Source: Oxytricha trifallax (taxonomy: Eukaryota; Ciliophora; Spirotrichea; Sporadotrichida; Oxytrichidae). Taken from it: DNA of 64,000 bases. Under the pieces are notes generated by a model that made no database searches, was not told where the DNA came from, and worked only from the letters and a program-made list of their open reading frames with translations. This document shows positions 10,875 through 24,900 of the stretch, one piece after another (the first letter of the stretch is position 1; each line of letters starts with the position of its first letter). The stretch is taken from the NCBI GenBank assembly GCA_000711775.1, contig ARYC01017584.1, forward strand, positions 21,069 to 85,068. Reading direction: 5' to 3'. Both the position numbers and the translations under genes were made by a program.

Positions 10875-11087
10875 GAATTGTACTCAGATATATTTCGATT
10901 TGTTCTTTAAAAAAGGAATATATATATACTTTGGTTTGATATTGTTGCTGTAATTAAGTACTTAATAAATTATATAAATTCAAAGAGTATATTAATTTAA
11001 ATTTCAAAATAATATAATATAAGAAAAATAAAGGGAAATTAACAACAATTTCATAAATATAGTTTATTATGATTACTTAAGTATAAA

Positions 11088-12981
11088 ATGACACGAAAAT
11101 ATCTAAAGAATTATGTATTAATAGAGTAAATTATTTTGGGAATGTCAGCAGTGTAATAAAAACTAGATGAGCAGAGAAAGATAATTGAGTATTTGGCTTC
11201 TAAATACGAAAAAGACACTGGTCGCAGGATTCAAATGCCTACTACTCTCGGGCAGCTACTGGGTGATGATTCCATTATTGGAGATGATAAAAAACAAGAT
11301 GACTCTAGAGTGGTTAGTGCTGGGGGTGTTTTGGGGCAATTGATGTAGAAGGAGCCGTTGACATTCGGAGAAGCAGTGGAATTCTTAAGATTACCCAAGG
11401 GTGAAGCTCCCAAGAAAGGAGAGAGAAAGAAGAAGGAGATTTAGAATATTCATGTATTTATTTATAAATATATACTTTAGATGAACATACAACCACATCA
11501 TATGCTTGAAAAAATTGATCTTTCTGGATTCAGGCACAAATATAAAATAATATCACATGCTATATGAATAATCAAATTTCAAATTTAATAATATATTACC
11601 CGAATACCTAATAAAGCAATCATTGAAATTATTAACTTAAAAACTGAATAAAAAACAAACGCTTTAGTAGATCAGCAATGAAAGAACTCCTTGAAGGCCT
11701 TCAGTTATTGCCCTGCATCCGCACTCTCTGCCTCCGTGATAACGGGATTACAGACGAATGCGACAGGGAAATCCTTGAAATTTTCAACATCTAAAAGATA
11801 AAGTGTATAGATCTCTCTAAGAACAACATGGTAAAACTCGGTGGGATGATTGGCAAGAAAATCAGAGATGAATGCACGCACATTTAATGGATTGATTTAA
11901 CTTAAAACGACTTCTTCAATGACAACACAGCCAATAGTTTAATAATTTAGGGACTTAAGAAACAAACAAGTTTGATTTACGTGGGTTTAACTGTCTAGGG
12001 CAGTCTATCTGAACATGTAGTTAAGATGCTTATGCCCAAGAGACCTGCTTTGAATATAAATTTAAGAAACAGTGCTATTACTAAACCAGCATGTGATTAT
12101 CTCTGCAGAGCCATTTCAACCCAAGAATACTATTTGACTTCCCTGTCACTTAAGTTCTGCTTTATAAGTTTCGAGTAGCTGATTGAATTATCCAACGCCA
12201 TTAGATTCAACAAAACTCTCGTAAAACTTGATTTATCAAGTAACGCCATTAAATCCTGTCAAATGAAGTTTTTCCTAGATGCTCTCCTTGATAATGTTTG
12301 TCTATCAGAACTTGATGTGTCTTCAAATTTCCTTAATGATGAATTCGCTCAAGATTTATCTTATGTATTAGAGAATAACCCTGTGCTATTTAAAGTGAAC
12401 ATTGCCAAAAATCCTATTGGGCCATTGGGTGCATCAATTTTGCTTAATACTCTATTGGTTAGTAATGAAACACTTGGATCACTGGGAGGAGATGTTAACG
12501 GAGATCATACATCCATATATTTTTACTATTTATTATACACTAAATACTTTAAGATTTTTTGTATTAATTAAGTAGTAAAATAAAAAAAATATTTATAAAT
12601 CCATAAAAATAATAATATTTGATTAAATTTACTATGAGATCAAGGATCAGGAGGATATTTGGATTAAAATGTGTATATGGGTGTAAGAATAAGAGAAGAA
12701 CTGAGACAAGCACTAATTTTGAACAATTCAAGTCATGACAAAAAACGCAACCATATCCCCTTTAAATTTCATTAATTTTTGTGAATCTTAATATACGGTT
12801 ATTAGTATCTTTCTATATTCTAATATTATATATCAGGGATGTTTAGGAGTAAACAAAGAAGCAATTTATCATAGAGAGAGAAGGAGATGATCCTCAAATG
12901 AAGAGACAATTAGAGCAGTCAAAGAGAGTCTAATAGATTGAAGTACCAGCTAGTTAACAAGCCAAATATCCATTCATTTGA
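11088..12981 (+). CDS. Leucine-rich-repeat (ribonuclease-inhibitor type) protein
   Basis: Three IESs and one intron are removed; TGA at 12979-12981. The start may be ATG 11088 or, better, ATG 11142 (MSAVQQKLDEQRK..), both in one frame. About 120 residues of basic/acidic head (ending KKGERKKKEIQ) lead into LRRs: IDLSGFR, LCLRDNGITDE, CIDLSKNNM, WIDLTQNDF, LNINLRNSAI, LVKLDLSSNAI, LSELDVSSNFLND, FKVNIAKNPIG, i.e. repeats of about 28 residues of the RNH1/NLR type. The tail is charged (MKRQLEQSKR..). LRRs mediate protein binding; in ciliates such proteins are often ciliary, but no specific partner can be named. Confidence 0.82.
11446..11481. other. IES, 36 bp, pointer TTTAGA
   Basis: TTTAGA at 11440-11445 and 11476-11481 in the LRR gene; the join gives ..KKKEIQMNIQPHH... 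The interval is in frame without TGA, so retention is also possible; an alternative 27-nt GT-AG intron lies inside it. Confidence 0.6.
11541..11659. other. IES, 119 bp, pointer ACAAA
   Basis: ACAAA at 11536-11540 and 11655-11659; the join gives ..SGFRHKRFSRSAMKELL.. in the LRR gene. Confidence 0.82.
12508..12642. other. IES, 135 bp, pointer GAGATCA
   Basis: GAGATCA at 12501-12507 and 12636-12642; the join gives ..DVNGDQGSGGYLDQNVYMG.. in the LRR gene. Confidence 0.88.
12781..12836 (+). other. Intron, 56 bp
   Basis: GTGAAT ... TATCAG; splicing gives ..FKFHQFLDVQEQTKK.. and leads to the TGA at 12979. Confidence 0.6.
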
Positions 12982-13430
12982 TTAATTTATATATTTCTCA
13001 TTTTCTGTATTTAAAATGAGTCAAAATAGAATTGGTTTTATTATATAATATGAATTAATTAAAACTGTAAAAATTTTAATTTAATCAGATTACTAAAAAG
13101 AATTATTATATTTAATTTTATGGATTGTTGAAACCTGTAACATTTACAAACCCACAGGAAGACGATTACCTAAGTTCAGGTGTCTGGTCTCTAAAATGAC
13201 ACTGAACTTATCCTTGTAATAAAAAACAACATAATATTAAATGGTTATTCCTTAGAAACATGAGATAGCAACGCCTATATTTTAGATATATTTAAACTAA
13301 TTTCTTTAATACTTAGACCATTATATAATTCATACTTTTATATAATGAAAATAATGATGATTTAATGATGTTTTATGAAATAAATATACTTTATCACTGA
13401 AGTGGGTTGTTTCAATTCAAGTTTTAAATA
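12982..13430. other. Intergenic, AT-rich
   Basis: Region between convergent genes (LRR gene and GH28 gene). No ORF, repeat or RNA gene recognised. Confidence 0.5.
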
Positions 13431-15440
13431 TCATTATATTATATGCAAGGATTAATCAATGTATATATATCTTCTTTTATCAGAAAGTTTCAGTTTTGAA
13501 TGAGCCTGCAAACTTGTCTGCTTAATTTTGAATGTTTTATTTTTAGTTTTTTATCCAATAGTAGTGGTAAAAACTTAAAATACGAATAAAAAACATAACA
13601 TATCTGCAATAAAAGCTGAGTAAAAATCAATATTCTATTAATTTCTCTGAGCTTGAACTATATTATGGTCAATGTATTGCTTGGGTTCTCCAGTTACAAT
13701 ATGTGGGTCTGGGTACGAGTTAATTACTGAACCATATGCATTCTCAGTGATAAAACCATAGTTAGCCCATTTCTGATTAAGTAACCCTCTGTGGTGAACA
13801 TTCTCAAAGTTAATGCCAGTGCAAAAAACAGATTTATGAAATATAACTAAGATTAATTATAAAAGTGCAGGGGTTCGACTCATTACATCTAATAATGCCT
13901 GGTAGAAATCCACCAGTGCTTTCAATATTTCTTAAAGTGATGTTTCTGACTGTGATTCTTGGTTAGGTCTCACAATCCTTGAGTAAAGGATACAGCATGC
14001 AGCCTGGACCTCTACCGTCTGGCTGGTATTATAAATTATTTACTTTATGTATCTTTAATGGTATTGCTATTGAGGACCGATGTAGATAGTCCACCAGATG
14101 GGATCAACGATAGTTAAGTTTTCATAGAGAATGTTTTCAATGATACCATCACCTTTATCACCTGGGTTGGTCTTGACGTAAACAGCCTTTATTGGATACC
14201 AGAAGTGAATGTTCTTGAAGGTAACGTTTCTTACACAGTAAGTGTTTGGGTTGGGAGGAACTGTACCTATGGTCATACCCACTCCCATCCATGTTGTGAG
14301 GTTATCGGCTGTGATGTTCTCAGAGCACTTTGCAAGCTTGTAGTCCTAGCGAGATGGCTTCACAGCTATTGAATCATCGTAGCTGGTAATGTTCACGTTT
14401 CTAATGAGAATTTAAGGAGTTCAATTTATAGTAACCTTAAATATCAATAAGTTTTTAAAAATTTAATTCCTTTATAAAGAATGTTAGAACCTGCTGGATC
14501 AATACCGTCAGTATTGAGTGGGAAAGTGGGTAAGTTAAGCTTATAATTAAAGAATCCATGTTAAATAGCCAGCTTTTTCTGCTCAAAGATATCGACTTTT
14601 ACTTCAAGGTTTTAGATCAAGAAATCGTCAATATCTGTAAGGAACATATGATATCTGGGTGAGTTGTGGAAGTTCACTCCCTCAATGATGCAGTGCTGCA
14701 CTCTGTTCATTGAGAGAATGTGAGGTCTGCCGTGCTTGTTAGCGACGATGTATTCACGCATCCACCACCAGTAACCATTACCGTCTATTGTGCCATTCCC
14801 TCTGATGTGAATGTTTGAAGAGTCTTCTATGTGCAAGAAATCTTTTCTTAAAAAGACAATTTTTATTTAAAAATGTGCTTTAAATATTTCAAACCAAATG
14901 ATTGAATTAAATCCAAAGCAGCATTGTGAGTGTTGTTACCGATGTAGGGCCAGTTTTTGTCGTCGTCTGAGAGTTGAACTGTGCCATCGATTGTCAAAGT
15001 TATATTGTTTAAATGTGTAAAGTTTACTGGCATCATGTTAAACCACATGCTGTTAATTATATTAATATTTTTGCCATCTCCATTGTTATATATACAAACG
15101 AGACAAAAACTGTTTAATCAGAATAATTTTAGTGTATGATTTGAAGTTAATGCCAGGAATGTAAACTTCACGATCAGTTTGAGATCTATTAGCTGCCCTG
15201 ACAGCGTCCACTAAAGCAGCTGAATTGTGAAAAGCTGATTCAGTGTCACTTTTGTTATATACAGCCCCATAGTCCAAGATGGAATGTCTTACTTTTAAAA
15301 TTTATATTACCATTTACCTATAAATCTAATAAATTAGAATATATTTATCTTGAAGAAACAAAATCAGTGTGATTGATAAGGCAAAGCAAAGCTATTGGGA
15401 GAGCCAAGTAAGCAGAGGGTCGTAAGTGGATCCTTCTCAT
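13431..15440 (-). CDS. Secreted GH28 polygalacturonase-like glycoside hydrolase
   Basis: ATG 15440 opens a signal peptide (MRRIHLRPSAYLALPIALLC). Six IESs are removed. GH28 enzymes cleave pectin alpha-1,4-galacturonan in a right-handed beta-helix. Seen in order: LDYGAVYNKSDTESA (family start), EVYIPGIN, LTIDGTVQL, SNIHIRGNGTIDGNG followed by WWW, CIIEGVNFHNSP, PLNTDGIDPAGSN (the N-T-D catalytic block), VNITSYDDSIAVKPS (second catalytic D-D), MGVGMTIGT, VRNVTFKNI. The usual G-H-G is modified (M-G-V-G). The C-terminal half adds ITVRNITLRNIESTGG and GFITENAYGSVI. The coding match ends near 13640 (..NIVQAQRN); the frame then stays open with low-quality sequence to TGA 13431, so a further IES near the end is possible. 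Likely used in digesting plant or algal food. Confidence 0.85.
13824..13869. other. IES, 46 bp, pointer AGTGCA
   Basis: AGTGCA at 13818-13823 and 13864-13869 in the GH28 gene; the join gives ..ESNPCTGINFENV... Confidence 0.92.
14031..14065. other. IES, 35 bp, pointer TGGTATT
   Basis: TGGTATT at 14024-14030 and 14059-14065; the join gives ..GPQQQYQPDGRGPGC.. in GH28. Confidence 0.92.
14412..14482. other. IES, 71 bp, pointer AGAAT
   Basis: AGAAT at 14407-14411 and 14478-14482; the join gives ..AGSNILIRNVNITS.. in GH28. Confidence 0.9.
14843..14913. other. IES, 71 bp, pointer AAATC
   Basis: AAATC at 14838-14842 and 14909-14913; the join gives ..AALDFLHIEDSSNIHI.. in GH28. Confidence 0.85.
15058..15151. 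other. IES, 94 bp, pointer GTTAAT
   Basis: GTTAAT at 15052-15057 and 15146-15151; the join gives ..YIPGINSMWFNM.. in GH28. Confidence 0.9.
15291..15351. other. IES, 61 bp, pointer TCTT
   Basis: TCTT at 15287-15290 and 15348-15351; the join gives ..DFVSSRHSILDYGAV.., linking the signal peptide to the mature GH28 domain. Confidence 0.85.
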
Positions 15441-15940
15441 ATTAAATGTTTATAATATTATTTTATTATTAATAGAGCTTATCTATCCCTGTTGTTAAAT
15501 AATATTAATTTAACTATCTATTTACTTAAGAGTACCAATGTTTAAATTTAATTTCATAGTTTCATAATTCAATTTAAAAATATGTAAAATATTTATTTTT
15601 TTTGTGTTTCTCAGATTCATGATTTCTGCAATTTCTTATTATTAAACTATATAAATTTTATTATTATCTCCAATTTTATAAGAATAAATCTTATTTTAAG
15701 TAAAGGAAGATAAAAAAAAACAAGAATATTATTAGAGAAAACGTTATTAAATTATTAATGTCTTTAGATATATTATATTATTATTATTTTGCTTCTACTT
15801 TAATGCAACCAACATAAAACAAAAATAATACTAAAAATTAACAAACGTATTAGCATGTTTTATTATACTCTATTTTGTATAATTTTTATTGATTATTTTT
15901 AGGGGGAATTTTTTGAAATAAATTTCATATATTTATTATA
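15441..15940. other. Intergenic, AT-rich
   Basis: Divergent promoter region between the GH28 gene (minus) and the OSCA-like gene (plus). Long A/T stretches; nothing else seen. Confidence 0.5.
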
Positions 15941-15942
15941 TA

Positions 15943-18900
15943 AATGTTCGTCTTGACTCCACATAGATATTGCAACAGTTAGACAACAGCAACAACGACG
16001 TGTCAGTCGAATATTACGACGATCACTTTGAAAACGATTAAAATAATAATAATATCAAGTGATTTGAGAATGTAAATTATAGATAAAATAATAATCAAGC
16101 ATTATAAAACACGAAGTAATATACCTCCATTAACAATTGTGTATTATTTATTCTTTTAATCAGTTTTATAGTAAATTTAATACATTTTTGATATGTAGAT
16201 AATTGAGAAATTTTTTATTGATTTAAAACAAGAATTCGAATTAAACTCTAGTAACATACGAGGGTACGGCAAATAGTCCTCATAACAAAAAATACAGTTT
16301 CGATTCACAGAGCACTCTCACCTCCCCAAAGAAAAGTTTTCAACATAATTTTGAAGGAAATAGTAACTATAATATTGCAATAATCAGATAAAAAGTCTAG
16401 ATATCTATTTAATTTGCTTTTAAAATCTTTAAAATTATCATTAAATAGTCTAATTTATTCTAATTTTATGATATGAATCTGAGAAAAATGAGTGATTTAG
16501 ATATAGATTAAGAGAAGCAAAATTTTGCTTAAAAAGCAGACTCAATAAAGGGTAATATCATAAGTGCAGATAAATCTCATGAAAATATGAAAGCAGACAA
16601 TGATTTAGATTTGTAGAAATTGAGAGAATTTATAGATGAAAAACACCCCAGAAAGGTAATTTATAAAGGTAAGATATCGAGATTATTAACGTTTACGTAT
16701 AATATTTACTGAAATTGTAAAGGAAAAATTGCACATTATTTTTGGATATTTTATATAATCATAATGTATGTTTTGGACTTCTTTACAAATGATCATTTTT
16801 GTTTAAATAATTAATCTGTCTTGGTAGAGTGGTTTTGAAATCTAGGTTGTCTGATAGTAGCGAATTGCAAATGCGAAGAATTTTAGGGCCTTTGTAGATT
16901 TTGAATCTGGTTAAAGCAGAATGATTTTTTACATGTAGGTTTTTATTAAAATTAATCGGCATTTATGAACTAAAGCCCGAAGTATTTGATGGATGAGTGG
17001 GTTCTGTTAGGTAAGAAAATAGTGTACTCGTTAAAAAATTTTCAAAAAAAGTCCAATAAAATTAGCTTTACTGATTTGATCCCTATAATTCTAATGTCCT
17101 AAATAAAATAACTCTTTTTTATATTCAATAATCATAATACTTAGGATTTCCTCTAATATTCCAGAATAATTTAAATATTAATTTGATTATCGAATCTTTT
17201 TATACTAAATTCCATTATTTATAGATGGAGTAAAATCTTACGAACCTCATCCTTGGTTCTCAACAAACATAGGGTGGCATTGTTGTATTAAAAAACTAAG
17301 AGATAACGATATTAAGCAATATGGTGTAGGAGTAGTACTATACTTCAAGTTTCAGAAATATTTCGCATTTCTATTTTTCCTGATGACGCTGCTATCTTTG
17401 CCTAATTTTCTGATTTATGCAGAAGGAGGCAGTTTTTAGAAAAATTAAAAGGAAAATGAATAAAGCTCTAGCATAAGGTCTTATCTCTCTATAATTTTTA
17501 AATTGACATCATATGAAAAAAAGAAATCTAATTATTTGCTTATTAGAAACTTTCAAATAATGTCAATGGGAAATATGGCGGTTTGTAAGTTTCTAAAATG
17601 TGCTTCTAATGACTTGATATATAGCCACAGCAATCTGCTCGTCTGGAATGATTGTAAATAAGTCAGTAACCTTAAATTTTGCTTGTGAAGAGGGAATTAT
17701 TTATGATATGAAAGACTAGAAGTGGGGTTTAGAGTCTTAAGATAACGAATTATCTTGTGTCAATACTGATTTCTTAACTGTAGACACAGATTGCTCTTAT
17801 TATTCATTAATTTAACACTTTCCTCTCCAAAAGCGAACAATTTTTTTATTAAATATGATATAATTTACTTGTAATTATGCATTCAATTCAACTATTCAAA
17901 AGAAAATTGACAAAAAATTTATAGAGATGTGTAACGGCCAAAAATTTTGCTAGTTCAAAGTTGACTTTAGAGAGTTACCTAGCAGTTGCTTAAATTCTAA
18001 CAAAAAGAAAACAGTTTTTTCTCTTGCTTATTGCAACAGTAATATTTTGAACATAATATTTTTTATATAAGATGCATAATTCACTTTTTATAGCTTATGA
18101 TCAAGAATTCTATGGCAAAAACGTTGAGAAAAGTTCAATTGGTTTAGCTTTGGTATTTGATGATTTATTTGTGGTAACAATATATTTGCTGGCTTTAGGA
18201 GTACTTAAACGTATGCAAAAGTTAGACACACTGGAGATTTAAGGACATGTGAAGAAATGCTCAGATTACAGTATATAATTCAAGAATCTACCTGAGGGTG
18301 CCAATATCTATGAAATAAAAGCTGAGCTTTGGGAATGGCTGGAAAGAAAGCTTCATGAAGTAGATGGTCTTGACCCTAAAAGCGTTTCTTATGTCCCTCG
18401 AATAGTTGATATATACTTTGGATATACTAATTACGCTAGTTTTTCTAAGTTGAGAAAAATCAGGGGTTTAGAGAAGGCTTTCATTCAGACTAGGAAAAGA
18501 CTAAAACTCGCTAAGAAAGGTAAAGAGGTAGAATTGTACATGAGTTTACAAAAAATTATCAAAATTTTGAAAAAAAAAATCGAAAGTTACTAGGAATTCG
18601 AAAAGACGAGTATTTAGAAACTTAAACCAAAGTATGCATATGTTATTCTATTGCAAGAAGAAGATTCAAAGAAACTGATAAACACTTATAAAATGAACTG
18701 GTTTAAAAGAAAACTTCTTAATTATCAAGATAAAGATAAATATGCAAGATACCTATTTAAGGATGGTAAATTTCCAGAAATAGTCAGAGCTCCTTAACCA
18801 TCCAATATTATCTGGAACAATCTAAAATATACAAAATGGGATCAATCTAAAAGATCCCTTTAGATTAACTTTGTGACAATAATCCTCATGCTAATTAGTT

Positions 18901-21900
18901 TCTTCTTGGTCATTTATGGCAAACATTAAGACAAAATAATAAAGACAACTTATGGTGATGATACTTGTGACTCAAAATTAGAAATTCTTGAACGTTTAGC
19001 TGTTTCTGACTATAATTAGCCAGAAGAAAATAGACGCGGAATGATGCACTGTTTTTGTTTGAAAAAATACACTTCCTACGGAAAGACAGTTTAAGATTAT
19101 AGGTTCTCAGATGGCTAGTTTTATTGTTCGGAATGGTATACTCTATACATGAACAGAAACAATTATGTTTACTATGCAGCTTTTGCTATTAGCATTGTGA
19201 ATATTATGATTAAGTTCATTATTAAAAAAGTCAGTTTGTTTTAAAGAATGCATACCCTAACTGAGATTCTTGAGAATACCACAATGAAAATGTTCACTTT
19301 TTAGATTTTCAACACTGTATGAATAATTTAATAAATTCTTATTAAATTTATAGGGAGTCATTATGATGCTTGTAAATTGGAACTTAAAAGATAATCTTGG
19401 ACTTCCTGATACTTTTCCAGTTTTGACAGGAGACTACTCTGATTTTACTGTCGAATGGTACTAGAAAATCGGAATGAGTTTGGTAAGAAATAAATCGATA
19501 AACCACTAATTCTCTTTATACATTCAGTTAATAAACTTATAACTTAAAAAATATTATCTAGTGCGTGAGTTTGATGCTAAAAATTGCAACTGCTTATTAT
19601 ATCAAAGGCCTAGGATATGCTCTAAAATATGTAGCAAGGTGGTATGATAGAAAATGGACATGTAATATGAGAAGAACTCGATTATTCGTTCAAGAGGATT
19701 TTAATTTTATTAAGCTTTATGTGTATTTATATTCATATAGAATTTTAATGATTGGCACTCATAATACTTAGGAGTGGAGTTTTCGCTTGAACAAAGATAC
19801 TCACAAATGATGGCTGTTATATTTATAGCGATGATATTCTCAGCTGGTATGCCATTTCTCTATATAGTAGCATGCATGTCATTCACTATAAACTATTGGA
19901 TTGACAAGATACTATGTAAACAAATCTTTTCAAAGTAAATATTCTCTATAGTTTTGAAGATGCATAAGAAACCTATTTAGTCTAATAACGGGTTAGCTGA
20001 TAAAGTGAGAATTATACTAAGTTTGGCTATTGTTTGGCATTTAGGAATTTCATTTATGATGATGAGCAATGATTAAATTTTCCCTCTTGTAAGTGATAAT
20101 GAATAATTACTGAATATGATTTTATAATCATGCTAACACCTCTATAATATCCTAAACTTTTTCATAAACATATTTCAATAGAAAAAAGATGATCAGGAAG
20201 TAAAGTATACTCTCCCTGCCATTCTATCTTTTCTCGATGAAAAACGTTTAAATCACAAGCATTCTCTGATAACTTTCGTTGCTTTTTTCATTAGTTTAGC
20301 ACTCACATTGTTTTACGATAGAATAATAAAAACATGCATTAAAATTTGGGAGAGAATCAAACAAAGCTAAAAAGTTTAAATTGAACATTAAGACTTTTCT
20401 AATGTTAAAGGACCCTAAAAGTAAGCTATCAAATTTTTAATATATGGATAAGTTAATATTGATAATTTAGTATATCTTATGAGGTGGATAGCTTTTATGA
20501 GGCTATAGGTTTATAAGGCATTCAAAACCCCAAAACCCCTGAAGTTGTTTGATTGAGTTTTTGATTGATAAAGGTAGACTATTAGTGCATGCTTTATTAT
20601 CATTTTAATAGGCTTTATGAATGGGAATTAGGGTTTATATGTTATGTAAATTAGAGTTTATATGAGAGGTTTGGAGTCAGTATATGATAGTAAGTATATA
20701 GATCTGCTGTTTAAGTTGCGTCATGGATGTGAAAATTTTAGTGAATAGCTCAAGCCTATTTTAAATTACACATCTATGGCAAGGCTGCTTAATAAATCTA
20801 CTCCCACTGTTAAGTCTCACTGCTTGTTAACCTTGAATTTAAAGAGATAGCATCTTAATTCTAAGCCTAAGTGACCTTAAAAATTTAGCAGCATCATATC
20901 GATTATCTTATTAATGATAAGACTATTAAATACTGGGCTCATTTCTATCTGGCCTAGAGAGCTGATATGTTTCATCGCCAATTCCCTGAGCTTCATATCT
21001 CTGCTTAATCTATAGCTAACATATATAAAAAGAATGGAATATCTTACAAGACAGTCAATCGTCTAAAGAGATGATAGACTTTACTGTTCCATTTTATTAG
21101 ACTAATTTAATTTAAATATTCGATCAAATGCAGAGGGCTATTACTAATAACATAAAGTTTATACACTCTGATGAAGCTGTATTTACATTCAATACCTTCA
21201 TTTCTAGGTCTTGGTATAAGGGGTACAGCAACATTGAAGTATATGATTAAAAGGTTAAGGTTTAAACTCATGCAATACTAGGTGGAATAAGCGAAGATAA
21301 TGGCATCGAGACTTATGTTATCCACCCTCGCTCAATAAAGACTGAATAAAACATATAGTTCTTACAATAGCTCAGAGACAAATACGCTGACTAAGAGATT
21401 ATTTTGTTCGTTTATATCTTGTCAGTTCATAAAACTAAAGACTCAAGGATAGAATATGAAAGGCTAAACATAACACATCTATTTATCGTTCCTCATAACC
21501 CTTAGTTAAATGGAATCGAGTTATATTTGAAGCTATTGAAAGGTCTTTTTAAGAAATATCTGCTCTACCTTCTGATGAATGATTTAAAGATACATACAGT
21601 CGATTTTATTAAGAGTGCTACTAAGATAGTCTGCGATGAAAAAGCTAAAGTATGCGCAAAAAATGAAGATTTTGTGTTAATAAATAAGTTTTAGATTTAA
21701 ACGAAGAAATAACTTCACAAATTAAATTAACCCATAAAGTGATTTGGATTTTCTTTCTTTTCTTTCTTTTTAGGCTTTCTTGGGCCCATGTTTGTTCTCT
21801 TAGTGATAGTTCCTGCATCTATGTTTATTTCATCTGCTTTTTATAAATCTTTAAAAAGTCTCTTACTCAATTCATGCTTGACCTGTGACTTTCTCTCTCT

Positions 21901-24900
21901 GTTTAATTTGCTGCGCTCTTTCATCAAGTAAATAGCAGTGCCAGGTTTTTCTATAAAGTTAGAAGACTAAGCTTACTAGAGATGAAAGGATGCTTCTGTA
22001 GTTCCTAGAACCAGTTCTCGCTGATTTTTATTCCCTGTTTCTCTTTTTCTTCAAAAGAGATGCTATGGCGTTTCTTGTGAGCTTCTTAAATTACTTCTCT
22101 TCAGTACTCAGGTTTTAGAGTTGCAAGAACACCAAAGAAGAAGTTTCTCAATGGCAACTTATTAGAGAGTTATAGCTTTGATAGAAGCTAGAGAGCAACA
22201 TCTGGATCACTCATTGTATCATCATTGAGGTTTTGTTATTTCAGTAATATTTTAGTGTAGTTAGGGATCTCGATTATTCTGATTTCATTAGACTTAAAAG
22301 CTTTTTTCTCTTCACTTAGCAATGCCTTTAAGAATGATATTTTTGTTCTATCCTGTGTTGGCAAGAACAATCCAACTCTGGTTAATAAGTTAGTTATAAG
22401 TGAAACTTACCTTGCTATACCAAGTATCTGTAAAGATCTTCTTTACTCCTGAATTTTACTATTAAATCTTGAGATTAAATTCTCTTCATTGCATCATTCA
22501 TAGATTCCATCTTGCTTCCAGTTTCTATAAATGTTAATGAAATTTAGAATTATGGATATCCATTCTGAACTTAATTAAATTTTTCTACTAAATAGGGAGA
22601 TCCACTTGATTATCAACCTGAATCAGATAAATAAATAAAGATGGAGGAACTTTCTCCAAGTTTCAAAGTTTGACATCCATTTTTATCAAACTTTCTCCAT
22701 TAAATTGCTCCTAATAATAATTAATTTAATTAGGTGGTGCTCCTAATTTATATAAAACTTAATTAGGAGGTTAAATTAAAGTTCAAAACCGTATTAGGTG
22801 GTGCATTAAAAAAATTAAATTTTAAAATTTCCCCTCCTAAATTTACGAGAACATATTTAGGAGCACCACCTCACTTCCAAAAACACATTTAGGTGCATTT
22901 TAATGAATAAAATGGATGAATTAGAATATAAATTATCACTAAATTTATGAAATATAAAACTAATGTCTAGTACTCTGTTCTAATTAAACCTCTCTAAACC
23001 TTTGAGGATATGCTCTTACTCTTTTATAAAAGTAAAATTTAAACAGCTTATATAATTAATAATAGTATTTATAAAATGAGCGGCAACTTACTTAGAAAAG
23101 CGGCATTGCTTGGCATTAGCCAGCAAAAACTTTCTTTCATGAATCAAAATAAAATTGAGACTTGTGATGCCTCTACCAAGTACGAACCTGAAATTCTCTA
23201 ACTTTAGGTTTCAGACTTTAAATAGCAATTCAGTTGTTAAATAGAAATGCAGAGCAAAGAAATCCAATGCGAAGTTCCAATGAAAATGGTTGAAGATGAG
23301 GAAGATAAAAAGAAATACAAGCATTACATTTATGTGAAGAGTGTGAGAAGAACTTCACTTATAAATCTGCTCTCAAGCGTCATATTTTAGAGCAGCATTC
23401 TAACAAGCCCAAGCTCGAACTTAGGCATGATAAGATAGATGGAAAATATTTTTGGCCTCATTTCAATAAAGAATACAATCATTAAAGGGATCTAAAAGTT
23501 CATCTATAAAACCATCATGGCAAGAAGTATGAAGTCATAGATCCTGAGACTGATGAGGTCTTCCTTAAAAAAAGAAAGCCATTAGACACTTTAGAATCTT
23601 TTGAACAAAGAGTAAGAAAGTAAATAAACTAATTATAGCAGTAAGAAATATCCTTGCCTCTGAAATAGTAAAAATAACACTTAAGATATAAACACTAAAA
23701 CTTCCAATCTTGAATATAATTGACTTTAAAGAGTGTAACAAAAGTTATCTTATCGATAAGCTTGAGAAAAAGGTCATAACAGATAGGCAGTTCGCATAGT
23801 AAATATATCCGTTTAACTACTTCAAATTTGATAACAAGTATCAAATGGAATTCGTAAATGAATACCAAACACTTAATAATGCAAGAGATAAGATAGACAG
23901 AGCAGATTTATAATAAAGCTCGATGCTATTATGCTTGCTCAAGATTATGTAGCTTTTCGTCTCCATCTATACTAAATGACTTTAAGAAAATAAATTTAAG
24001 AATCAAGATTTCCAAAGTAGTTACCTCTTTTTCTTACAAATGTTTGTAAAGGCAATGAAGAGCTGCACACTCTTGGATATGTTCATAGAGACTTGAAGCC
24101 TAAAAATATTATGCTTGACTTTTCACCTCTCAGACTTGTTATCATTGATTTCAATAGATCATAGAGAGCTGAAGCTTCAGGACTTGGCACCTTATATGGT
24201 ACTCCTGGATCTTTCCAGAAAGGTAGGACTGGAGAGATGATGATATTTAGATGAATATATGGGTTCTAGCAGCACTAATTGCTGAATGCGATATGGCAAG
24301 AAATGATTAATTAGTTGTAAGAGAAAGAAAGATTCAAAGCAGAGAATACAACAATATCTATACTAGAATAAGATAAAAGATAAAATGAAAGATATGGCTG
24401 AGTAGATAATCATTAAGCCTAACCATAGAGCGGACCATACAATAGACTTAATTGTAAGTTGGATAGGAGAAATAAAGTTAGAAAGTTATGCCAAAGTATT
24501 GTTTGAGGGAATAGTAGAAATAAAACACCTCTAATAAACACTAATTAATATTATCTTAAAATATTAATCCCCTTCATGAACCTTATTAAAACCCTAATAA
24601 AGCATGCACTAATAGTCTACTTTTATCAATAAAAAACTCAATCAAACAACTTCAGGGATTTTGGGGTTTTGATTATTAATGAGAGAAAAAAAGCTGAAGA
24701 AAATATAAGAGAACTAGAAGCAATATTTAAAAATACATCATTCAATTTTACATAATCTATTTGTAATTTTAGTAAAGCATTTATGAGAGACAATGAAGTC
24801 TCTCATAAAGTTAGATTGCTGCATCACAGAATGAATATCAAATTAGACAAAATAGAAAGTGCTCTTGCAACAAAATAAGCTGAAGTATCTGCTGTCTTGA

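Larger units (their letters stand above)
20523..24671. mobile_element. Full-length TBE (telomere-bearing element) transposon, 4149 bp
   Basis: Begins CAAAACCCCAAAACCCC and ends with its near reverse complement (one A for G at 24658); terminal inverted repeats of about 77 bp (20523-20599 and 24595-24671) continue TGAAGTTGTTTGATTGAG. The target duplication ATT (20520-20522, 24672-24674) fits the ANT rule of TBEs. Length (about 4.1 kb), C4A4 ends and three ORFs (42-kDa transposase, 22-kDa and 57-kDa types) match the TBE family known only from hypotrich germline genomes. ORFs carry TGA codons, frameshifts and a catalytic substitution, so this copy is probably not autonomous. Confidence 0.93.
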
